Below, one piece after another: positions 54,798 through 61,586 of a DNA stretch of 61,586 bases. The position numbers and the translations under genes are program-made. Below the pieces are notes generated by a model. The model made no database searches and was not told the DNA's origin. It was given only the letters and a program-made list of their open reading frames with translations. Origin of the DNA: Akkermansia muciniphila (GTDB taxonomy: Bacteria; Verrucomicrobiota; Verrucomicrobiia; Verrucomicrobiales; V1-33); contig CALQSQ010000021.1 in the NCBI GenBank assembly GCA_943333275.1, positions 1-61,586 on the forward strand. The letters are read 5' to 3'. Every line of letters begins with the position of its first letter. Within the stretch, counting starts at the first letter, position 1.

Positions 54798-54833
54798 GGG
54801 TCGGGGTATTTCTGGATCGACCATCCACGGGGA

Positions 54834-56153
54834 CTACTTTGATTTCAAGCCCACCGTGTTCACCGCAGTCACGCGGTAGGTGTGTGGTTTGCCAGCTTCG
54901 GCCTTGGTGTCGTGAAAGGCCATTTTCACAAGCGGGAGCGGTGGTGTGTCGCTGTATTGAAGCCCCTGGAAAATGGGGCGGCCAAAAGGGTTTGCCGGAT
55001 TTTCCGGAAGGGTTGCGATGACCTCCCCATCGCGCTCGATGATGAAGCTGGCCAGGCCACTTTCGAGATCGGCCGAGGCTTCCCAGGAAAGTTCGTTTCC
55101 TGTCACCTTAAGATTTGTGGGAGCAGGCGGAGGCGAGATATCGGCCACCGCGCTGTCCCTGACATACTGCGTCCAGGCCCGGGCCACGCCTTCATTGGGC
55201 AGCCAGATTGACTTTTCAACGGCTCCCGCGAATTTCGCGCCTGGCACCGGTTCCATGATTTTGGATTCGCCTGTGTGCAGGGGAGCAATCCAGGCATCCG
55301 CAGCAACCATTGGTTTCATTGGTTCGCCGTCCTTCACAGGCAGCCGGGCGGTCAGACAGGCATCCAACCAGGGAATGGCGAGGTAGCGTTGATTGCCACA
55401 GTCATGGCTCGACAACGGATCCACCGCCACCGCGATGAGCGCGCCCCGGGCCCGCATCGCTGTGAAAAAAAATTCCACCCCGCTCCAAACGCCCGCGAAC
55501 TGGCCATCCTTGATCGTGACTCCCTCCTTCGTGCCGAGATTACACATCAGGGGCACCTGCGTCCCTGCCTCAGAAATCGCATAGGCGGATGGTTTGTCGC
55601 CCACTGGCGGCACTCCCGAACGCAGCCACGCCGCCGCGATGCGTTCCGGATGCAGCAACACCATTCCCCCAGCCCAGTGACCACCGCCACTGTGGCCCCA
55701 GAGTGCCCAGGGAACAGTGGCGAGTTCTGGATGGTTGGATTTCCGACCCAAGTCAGTGAGAGTTTTTTGAAATGCCGCGTCCGAGCCTTTGCGCGGATCA
55801 CACCACATCTGGCAGTCGGCCTTTTCAGGCTGCTCATAGACCGGACTCAACAAGGCGCAGTCGTGTTTCGCAGCCAGAGCCTGCCAGTGCAAATCGCAGG
55901 CCCCGGTGAGGCCGGATTTGCACGATCCCTCGCCACATCCATGCTGGTGAACGATGACTCCGCGCAGTGACTTTACGCCCGGTGGAATCCATAGCGTGTA
56001 GTTGGCGCCAAAAACGAGTTCGCCAGGATTCGCGGACGCCTCGTAGCGAACCCGATAATAAGGCGGATCGGCGGGAGGAAAAACATCGTAGGGTGCCTGC
56101 TGCGCGGTGAGCACGCCGGCGGTGGCGAAGAGGCCAGAAATGATGGATCGCAT
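54834..56153 (-). CDS. Secreted alpha/beta hydrolase with fibronectin-like C-terminus
   Basis: A signal peptide ([18 protein letters not shown]) precedes an alpha/beta hydrolase: [10 protein letters not shown] as the oxyanion strand, the nucleophile elbow GHSGGG in [16 protein letters not shown], and a late SSHDCG that may hold the catalytic His. Six or more cysteines ([22 protein letters not shown]) suggest disulfides. The last ~100 residues ([36 protein letters not shown]) look like a fibronectin type III domain. It is probably an extracellular esterase or peptidase; the substrate is unknown. Confidence 0.8.
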   Translation of the reverse strand: MRSIISGLFATAGVLTAQQAPYDVFPPADPPYYRVRYEASANPGELVFGANYTLWIPPGVKSLRGVIVHQHGCGEGSCKSGLTGACDLHWQALAAKHDCALLSPVYEQPEKADCQMWCDPRKGSDAAFQKTLTDLGRKSNHPELATVPWALWGHSGGGHWAGGMVLLHPERIAAAWLRSGVPPVGDKPSAYAISEAGTQVPLMCNLGTKEGVTIKDGQFAGVWSGVEFFFTAMRARGALIAVAVDPLSSHDCGNQRYLAIPWLDACLTARLPVKDGEPMKPMVAADAWIAPLHTGESKIMEPVPGAKFAGAVEKSIWLPNEGVARAWTQYVRDSAVADISPPPAPTNLKVTGNELSWEASADLESGLASFIIERDGEVIATLPENPANPFGRPIFQGLQYSDTPPLPLVKMAFHDTKAEAGKPHTYRVTAVNTVGLKSK

Positions 56154-56204
56154 GGGAGTGGTCGGCTTGTTGGATGATCAATGGCTGCCTGCTGCCCCCG
56201 TGGC

Positions 56205-57842
56205 TTAATCCGGATGTTGAGGGGGCGGCGGCGCGGGGGTGCTTTCAGGTGTCGTCTCGGGTTTTTCCTCCGGAACAACCGATTCCGGATCCTGCGGAGG
56301 CGACTCGGCGGGGACCTCCGGCGTGGGATCCACCACGGGATCCTCCGCGAACAGATGCGCGTGTTCCTGACGGTAAATTTCCTGCTGCTCCTTCAACCAG
56401 GCATCGTGGTCATGATCGGGATCATGCTGCTGATGGTAGTGGTCGTTGTGGTAGTCGTGATCGTGGTAGGCATCCTCGTGCGGATGGCGGTAGGGAGTGA
56501 TCTCCGGGTGCAGGACAGGTTCCGGCGGGGTATCGGGGGCATTGGCCGCAGCGACAACCCGCTCGCGTTCCTCTGGCGGCAGAGATAGCAGGTAGGCAGC
56601 GTGACGTTCGCGAGCTTCCTTCTCCTCTGCCTCCTCCCTGGCTTTGGCACGTTTTTCCATGCCCGCGGCGATCCAGATACAGGCCTCATACATGACAATC
56701 ATCGGGATGCTCAGGGATCCCAGGGTCACAGGATCGCCCGTTGGCGTGATGAGCGCCGACACCACGAGGATGATGATGATGGCCCAGGAGCGGGTGCGGC
56801 GCATAAATTCGCTGGTCATGAGACCGAGTTTCACCAGCACAAGGACGACCACCGGCAATTCAAAGCTGACTCCGAAAACCAGGCTGAAGACGGTGACAAA
56901 GCTCACATAGTCCGCCACCGTCCACAAATCCTGGGTTCCCTCAATCCCCACTCCAAAGTCGTGGAAGTAAGCCAGGGTTTTCGGAACGACAAACATGAAT
57001 GCGAATACGACTCCGGTGAGGAACAATCCAAAGCCAATGGCCAGCGCCGGCCAGAGCAGTTTGCGCTCCCGATTCGTGAGTCCAGGCAGGACGAATTCGA
57101 GAATGAAATAAAAGACCAGCGGGAACGCCAGCAGCACACCAGCGTAAAGCGCCAACTTCATGGCGGTGAAGAAGGACTCGGCAGGTTTGCGCCAGACGAG
57201 TTCAATGGCCGGCTTGGCCGGATCAATTTCGGGCTTCGTCCCTAGCTTGACCATTTCCTGGATGGCTGCAAGCACGGAGGGATTCTGGCCCGCGACCTTG
57301 GAAATGAAATCGTTCTGCCGGGCAAGTTCCTCGGGCTTCGGTTCGATGTTCTCACCCCTGGAATTGACGGTCGGAGCCAGTGTGAAGGCGGCGCGATAAA
57401 GCAGCAGGGCCTCCGCATGTGCACGCATGGAGACGGGCTTTGCATCCGCGGCAGGGGCAGGAGTCTCTGCGGGCACCGCCAGTGGTGCCGGTGCTGCTTC
57501 CGGGCCGAAATAGGCGTCACGCTGGGCGTCGTTGAGCGACTGGATGGTTTTGGCGGTGGCCTTGACCTTTTCCCAGTTTTCATAGTCGTAAATGGCAGGG
57601 CGGTTTTTATCCTCCACCACCGACAACCCGGCCTGTTTGGCGGGCCATTTGACGATTTCGAAGAACTCATTGTACCAAAACATCGTGAAAATCACGGTAA
57701 TCAACATCGTGATGGTGATTTTCATCAGCATCTTGCGCAGATCATCGAGGTGCTCGAGAAATGGCTTCTCGGTGTCCTCGGTCAGTTGCTGGCGCTTGGA
57801 CGTCAGCTTGTCGCGCATTCGCAGGAGTTTGGCGAAAATCAT
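56205..57842 (-). CDS. tatC: Enlarged TatC translocase with periplasmic insertion and His-rich tail
   Basis: TatC is the signal-recognition core of the twin-arginine translocase. The N-terminal signature PFLEHLDDLRKML (27-39), the six-helix core and the helix 5-6 signature SALITPTGDPVTL (362-374) are clear. At 545 residues it is about twice the usual 250. One addition is a ~150-residue hydrophilic insertion between helix 1 (40-60) and helix 2 (225-250), with an Ala/Pro linker. The other is a ~150-residue cytoplasmic tail: a Glu/Arg/Lys coiled coil (396-415), a segment with about 13 His among Asp and Tyr (445-496), and a Pro/Glu end. The start overlaps argH by 4 nt (ATGA), so the two are coupled. 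No tatA or tatB is adjacent. Confidence 0.92.
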   Translation of the reverse strand: MIFAKLLRMRDKLTSKRQQLTEDTEKPFLEHLDDLRKMLMKITITMLITVIFTMFWYNEFFEIVKWPAKQAGLSVVEDKNRPAIYDYENWEKVKATAKTIQSLNDAQRDAYFGPEAAPAPLAVPAETPAPAADAKPVSMRAHAEALLLYRAAFTLAPTVNSRGENIEPKPEELARQNDFISKVAGQNPSVLAAIQEMVKLGTKPEIDPAKPAIELVWRKPAESFFTAMKLALYAGVLLAFPLVFYFILEFVLPGLTNRERKLLWPALAIGFGLFLTGVVFAFMFVVPKTLAYFHDFGVGIEGTQDLWTVADYVSFVTVFSLVFGVSFELPVVVLVLVKLGLMTSEFMRRTRSWAIIIILVVSALITPTGDPVTLGSLSIPMIVMYEACIWIAAGMEKRAKAREEAEEKEARERHAAYLLSLPPEERERVVAAANAPDTPPEPVLHPEITPYRHPHEDAYHDHDYHNDHYHQQHDPDHDHDAWLKEQQEIYRQEHAHLFAEDPVVDPTPEVPAESPPQDPESVVPEEKPETTPESTPAPPPPQHPD

Positions 57843-59212
57843 TGGGCGGAAGCAAGGCGGGAATGCCAGGCGCTGATTTCAGCAGCGACGTTGGCGGGGG
57901 ATGGAGCACCGATACTTTGCCGGGCGGCCAGGGCGGTTTCGAGGTTCAGCACATCGAAGACATCGGGGGTGAAGACAGATGAAAATTTCTGATACTCCGC
58001 AAGCGTCAGGTCCGGGAAGCCGCGTTGCTCCTTCAGGCTGAAAGCAGTGAGTTTGCCGATGATTTCATGAGCCGTGCGGAAGGGGATCCCCTTGCGCACC
58101 ACGTAGTCGGCGAGATCCGTGGCCAGCAGAAAAGGATCGGAGGCGGCGGCCCTCATGGCGGCGGCGCGGGGCTTCATGCCGTCGATCATTTCGGCGAAGA
58201 CCTCGAGCCCCAGCTGCAGGGTGTCCACGGAATCGAAAAGCCGTTCCTTGTCCTCCTGGAGGTCGCGATTGTAGGTCATGGGCAGCCCCTTGAGCGTGGT
58301 CAGCAGGCTGACGAGATTCCCCAGCAGCCGCCCGGTCTTGCCGCGCGTGAGTTCGGCGACGTCGGGATTTTTCTTCTGCGGCATCAGGCTCGATCCCGTG
58401 GTGTGCGCATCGCTCAGCGTGATGAAGCCAAATTCCGCGCTGACCCACAGAATGATATCCTCGCTCAATCGCGAGAGGTGCACGCCGCACAGGGCGATGG
58501 CAAAAAGGATCTCCGCGATGAAATCACGATCACTCACGGCGTCCATGCTGTTGCGGGTGACTGCGGGGAAATCGAGTTGTTCGGCAATAAAGGTGCGGTC
58601 CAGCACAATGGTGCTGCCAGCCAGGGCTCCTGATCCCAGCGGCATGACATTGGCTCGGTGTCCCGCATCCGTCAGACGATCGGCATCGCGCTCAAGCATT
58701 TCCACATAGGCCAGCAAATGATGCGCAAACAATACCGGCTGGCCGCGCTGGAGGTGCGTGTAGCCGGGCAGGATGACGTCCTGATAGGTTTCGGCACATT
58801 TCAGCAGCGCCTGTTGCAATCCGCGCACCAGCGATTTCAGTCGGGCCACCTGGTCCCGGCAATAGAGTCGGATATCCAGCGCCACCTGATCGTTCCGACT
58901 GCGGGCGGTGTGAAGTTTGCCCCCGGTCGCCCCGATCCGTTCAGTAAGCGCGGATTCGATATTCATGTGAACATCCTCAAGCTCCAATTTCCAGACAAAC
59001 TGCCCTTCCTGAATGTCCGTGAGAATCCCGTTCAGTCCGTTGCGGAGTTCCTCGAGTTCATCCCTGGTGATGATCCCCGCGCGCTCCAGCGCCGCAGCAT
59101 GGGCCAGCGAGCCCTGGATGTCGTAGGGATAGAGCCTCCAATCGAAGGAGACACTCTCGCCATAACGCTGCACAAGACTGGAGGTAGCTGTTTCAAATCG
59201 GCCTTTCCACAT
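57839..59212 (-). CDS. argH: Argininosuccinate lyase
   Basis: ArgH splits argininosuccinate into arginine and fumarate. The ATG at 59212 (MWKGRFETATSSLVQRYGESVSFDWRLYPYDIQGS) matches the family start. DVHMNIESALTERIG, KLHTARSRNDQVALDIRLY, PGYTHLQRGQPVLFAHHLLAY and the lyase signature GSSLMPQKKNPDVAELTRGK are intact. The length is 457. Its TGA stop overlaps the tatC ATG, a coupling with no obvious metabolic reason. It diverges from the dioxygenase gene with a 136-bp gap. Confidence 0.97.
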   Translation of the reverse strand: MWKGRFETATSSLVQRYGESVSFDWRLYPYDIQGSLAHAAALERAGIITRDELEELRNGLNGILTDIQEGQFVWKLELEDVHMNIESALTERIGATGGKLHTARSRNDQVALDIRLYCRDQVARLKSLVRGLQQALLKCAETYQDVILPGYTHLQRGQPVLFAHHLLAYVEMLERDADRLTDAGHRANVMPLGSGALAGSTIVLDRTFIAEQLDFPAVTRNSMDAVSDRDFIAEILFAIALCGVHLSRLSEDIILWVSAEFGFITLSDAHTTGSSLMPQKKNPDVAELTRGKTGRLLGNLVSLLTTLKGLPMTYNRDLQEDKERLFDSVDTLQLGLEVFAEMIDGMKPRAAAMRAAASDPFLLATDLADYVVRKGIPFRTAHEIIGKLTAFSLKEQRGFPDLTLAEYQKFSSVFTPDVFDVLNLETALAARQSIGAPSPANVAAEISAWHSRLASAQ

Positions 59213-59348
59213 GAGGCACGAAGGGAGAGCGGAATGCCCCCGTTGCAACGAAAATGCGCGTCCCATGCGCGGAAATCCTGCTTTACGCACTTACCTACAT
59301 GATTTTGTGGGATTGCCAACCCGGGGCAAACCTGCTCCTATGGGGGGC

Positions 59349-60011
59349 ATGCACTCCTTTCAAATCCACGTTCCCCGCCGCCGTTTCCTGCAAAACCTGG
59401 CCCTCACGACCGCCTGGATGACCACCGCGGGGGCATTTGCCGAGCAGCTCACGCTGACCCCCACCCAAACCGAGGGGCCGTTTTACCCGGACCACCTGCC
59501 TCTGGACACCGATAACGACCTCCTCGTCATCAACGATTCCATCACCCCCGCCATCGGTGACATCACCTGGCTCTCGGGCAAAATCCTCAACGCCGCAGGC
59601 GAACCCATCCGCAATGCCATCGTGGAAATCTGGCAGGTGGACCACAATGGCGTCTACATCCACAGCGGCAGCGACAATGCCGGGAAACATGACAAGAACT
59701 TCCAGGGATTCGGCCGTTTCCTGACCGGATCCACCGGCGAATATCTTTTTAGGACGGTCAAACCCGTCTCCTATCCCGGCCGCACTCCCCACATTCACTT
59801 TGCCGTGAAGACCAAGGGCCACGAAAAATTCACCACGCAGTGTTATATCAAAGGCCATGAGCAAAATGCCAAAGACGGCGTCCTCCGCGGTCTGGCGGAC
59901 GGAGTTGGCAAGGAATCCCTGATGGTGGACTTTGCTGAAATCAAGGCATCCAAGGCCAATGAACTCGCTGCGAAATTCGACATCGTGCTTGGCTTTACGC
60001 CGGAGGCGTAG
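59349..60011 (+). CDS. Tat-type secreted intradiol ring-cleavage dioxygenase-like protein
   Basis: The start at 59349 (or 59340) gives a twin-arginine-like signal (PRRRFLQNLALTTAWMTTAG). The domain matches the intradiol/protocatechuate 3,4-dioxygenase fold: TPTQTEGPFYPDHLPLDTDNDLL, a WQVDHNGVYIH segment, GSTGEYLFRTVKPVSYPGRTPHIHFAVK and the Tyr in TTQCYIKGHE. Two His (HIH) and two Tyr positions that bind ferric iron appear present. The natural substrate of these exported members is unknown. Its position next to tatC is suggestive, since it would need that pathway. Confidence 0.85.
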   Translation: MHSFQIHVPRRRFLQNLALTTAWMTTAGAFAEQLTLTPTQTEGPFYPDHLPLDTDNDLLVINDSITPAIGDITWLSGKILNAAGEPIRNAIVEIWQVDHNGVYIHSGSDNAGKHDKNFQGFGRFLTGSTGEYLFRTVKPVSYPGRTPHIHFAVKTKGHEKFTTQCYIKGHEQNAKDGVLRGLADGVGKESLMVDFAEIKASKANELAAKFDIVLGFTPEA

Positions 60012-60098
60012 AAGTTCAAGACAGGCGTCGTCAGCCAAAGATGACGGCCCGGTCCCGGTATTTCCTTCCACGCCCGCACCCTCCTTCCCGCCAATCCC

Positions 60099-61172
60099 AT
60101 GCTCCTTCCCTGGCTCCGCCACCGCCCTGACCCACGTCCGCCGGCCCAGGCACCGAGCGATCTCACCTACGTGGGCGAGCAGCGCGTCCAGCACATGACG
60201 CTGCGAGTCATCGATTACAGTCATGCCGAACTCCGCGAGTTGGACGCCCGGGAGGTGGCGCACTGCGTTGAGTTCGAAGGCCGGGACAGTCCCACCTGGA
60301 TCATGGTCACCGGCCTGCACGAAGCGGAAAAACTCGGCGAACTGCTCGATGCCTACGAGATTCACCCGCTGATTCAGCAGGACATTTTAAACACTCAGCA
60401 CCACCCCAAGGTGGATGATTTCGGCAACTACATGTTCGTCACCGCAAGACAAATCACCCCCACCGGAACGGCAGCGCTCATTGATGTCCAGCAGTTCTCC
60501 ATGATCCTGACCGAACGGGTGCTCATCTCCTTTCATGAGGCCCCCTCCAGCATTTTCGATCCCGTCCTCGCCCGCCTGCGCGATGGCAATGGCCGCCTCC
60601 GCACCAGCAGCGTGGACTATCTCGCATGGGCCCTGCTGGACGCCATCATGGACAACTACCTCCTGGCACTCGATGCCTTGGAGGACCAAATTTCCACCCT
60701 GGATGACCAACTTGCCAGAGATGACCAAAACGTGACCATGCAGCACATTCACCAACTGCGGGCACAAACGAATTTCCTTTACCGCGCGATCCGCCCCATG
60801 CGCGAAGTCGCCATTGCTCTCCAGCGCAGCGAGAGTCCGCTCCTCGCCCCCACGCTGCAACCCTTCATCCGCGACCTCTACGATCACGCCTGGCACGCCA
60901 TCGAAACCGCCGACCACCTCCGCGAGGCCATCACCGCCATCCGCGAATTTTATCAGGCAAACCTTGCCCAGCGCATGAATGAGGTGATGAAAGTCCTCAC
61001 TGGCATCAGCACCATCTTCCTGCCCCTGAGTTTTATCGCAGGCGTTTATGGCATGAACTTCGACGGCATGCCGGAATTGCACCACCGCTGGGGTTACCCG
61101 ATCATTTGGATGGTATTCATTACGACGGGGTTGCTGATGCTCTGGTATTTCCGGCGGCGGAAATGGCTTTGA
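60099..61172 (+). CDS. corA: CorA-type magnesium/cobalt transporter
   Basis: CorA forms a pentameric Mg2+/Co2+ channel. The protein ends with the two-helix pore and the invariant YGMNF motif (FLPLSFIAGVYGMNFDGMPELHHRWGYPIIWMVF), then a second helix and the basic RRRKWL. The N-terminal cytoplasmic domain has the usual IHPLIQQDILNTQHHPKVDDFGNYMFV and the long stalk helix. The length (357) is normal. An in-frame Met at 60195 is an alternative start; the first 32 residues are Pro/Arg-rich and may not be translated. Confidence 0.95.
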   Translation: MLLPWLRHRPDPRPPAQAPSDLTYVGEQRVQHMTLRVIDYSHAELRELDAREVAHCVEFEGRDSPTWIMVTGLHEAEKLGELLDAYEIHPLIQQDILNTQHHPKVDDFGNYMFVTARQITPTGTAALIDVQQFSMILTERVLISFHEAPSSIFDPVLARLRDGNGRLRTSSVDYLAWALLDAIMDNYLLALDALEDQISTLDDQLARDDQNVTMQHIHQLRAQTNFLYRAIRPMREVAIALQRSESPLLAPTLQPFIRDLYDHAWHAIETADHLREAITAIREFYQANLAQRMNEVMKVLTGISTIFLPLSFIAGVYGMNFDGMPELHHRWGYPIIWMVFITTGLLMLWYFRRRKWL

Positions 61173-61232
61173 TTCTGGCACCCTGAGGTTGTGCTTGCCA
61201 GAGGCGGAATCTCCATCCTTGGTCGTGTCCCC

Positions 61233-61586
61233 ATGCCCGCCGTCCTCTCCGTTAAAGATCTTTGCCTCAAATTCAGCCTTCAGGAAGTGCTGACGAATGC
61301 CACGTTTGCCGTGGAGGAGGGGGAGAAAGTTGGATTGGTCGGCCGCAATGGCTCGGGGAAAAGCAGCCTGCTGAAAATCATTGCCGGTTTGGATCGGCCG
61401 GATTCGGGCGTGATTTCGAAAAAACAAAATTTACAGATCGGATATCTCTCGCAGGATTTCACGCTGCGCGATCATGCATCGGTGAGCGATAACATCCGCG
61501 ATGGGGCATCGTATGTGCTGGGCTTGATGGATCGCTACGAGAGCGGAGCCGTGACCCCGGACGCCGAATCGGCCTTGCTGGAGGAA
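61233..61586 (+). CDS. ABC-F family ATPase, N-terminal part (runs off window)
   Basis: From the ATG at 61233 the frame stays open to the window edge. It shows LSVKDLCLKFSLQEVLTNATFAV, the Walker A GRNGSGKSSLLKIIAGLDRPDSG, and the Q-loop IGYLSQDF typical of ABC-F proteins (Uup/EttA/YheS group), which act on the ribosome rather than in transport. An ABC-F is favoured over a transporter ATPase because of YLSQDF and the early helical insert (VLGLMDRYESGAVTPDAESALLEE). The subtype cannot be told from 118 residues. Confidence 0.85.
   Translation, partial: MPAVLSVKDLCLKFSLQEVLTNATFAVEEGEKVGLVGRNGSGKSSLLKIIAGLDRPDSGVISKKQNLQIGYLSQDFTLRDHASVSDNIRDGASYVLGLMDRYESGAVTPDAESALLEE

Overview
The window looks like a chromosomal segment of a Verrucomicrobiota bacterium, probably in or near Verrucomicrobiales. 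This is inferred from gene families, not from a marker-gene tree. The clues are a PSCyt1/DUF1549/DUF1553 protein paired with a DUF1501 Tat-signal protein, PEP-CTERM proteins, a PA14-bearing di-haem cytochrome, secreted proteins sharing a terminal module, and C/T-rich gene leaders that mostly lack Shine-Dalgarno sites. DNA is GC-rich except for an AT-rich island near 51.0-52.5 kb. Two genes (NlpC/P60 near 1675, PEP-CTERM near 53060) are broken by single-base frameshifts, which may be draft-sequence errors.

Layout. 1-2 kb: partial ceramidase-like gene, a lipoprotein, and a frameshifted SH3-NlpC/P60 peptidase. 2.3-5.5 kb: a coiled-coil lipoprotein leads an excised piece of the S10 ribosomal operon (rplV-rpsC-rplP-rpmC-rpsQ) closed by a terminator. 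5.7-7.9 kb: one reading frame fuses LMW phosphatase, RpiB and GlyA. 8-15 kb: metallophosphoesterase, SNF2 helicase, YghZ-like reductase, flavodoxin-like protein. 15.5-22.6 kb: NAD-type formate dehydrogenase alpha and beta subunits on opposite strands, with a photolyase and a beta-lactamase-fold hydrolase between. 22.7-26.7 kb: MMPL exporter, a large concentric palindrome, purA.

26.9-29.2 kb is a scar-like accessory island: a fossil of the mnmE 3' end, a 269-bp array of 20/21-bp units, and a PD-(D/E)XK/DUF4268 protein. 29.2-31.5 kb holds gatC-gatA and a pentapeptide-repeat protein. 31.7-40.2 kb holds an EF-hand protein, a secreted protein, and two ECF sigma-factor modules flanking fhs and folB; the second ends in an HtrA-like protein that has lost its catalytic triad. 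40.3-44.8 kb: DEVD-box helicase, ruvC, a di-haem cytochrome, and tmRNA (ssrA). 44.9-49.4 kb: the DUF1501 and PSCyt1 pair. 49.7-53.2 kb: a zinc-ribbon membrane protein and divergent PEP-CTERM genes. 53.3-61.6 kb: mqo, a secreted alpha/beta hydrolase, overlapping argH-tatC with an enlarged His-rich TatC, a Tat-type intradiol dioxygenase, corA, and a partial ABC-F gene.

Themes. One-carbon metabolism recurs: formate dehydrogenase, formate-THF ligase, GlyA and FolB could together interconvert formate, CO2 and C1-folates. Tat export recurs too: TatC, a Tat-type dioxygenase and the DUF1501 protein. The best candidates for something undescribed are the 20/21-bp array beside the nuclease-like gene, the triple fusion enzyme, the dead-protease sigma module and the concentric palindrome after purA.
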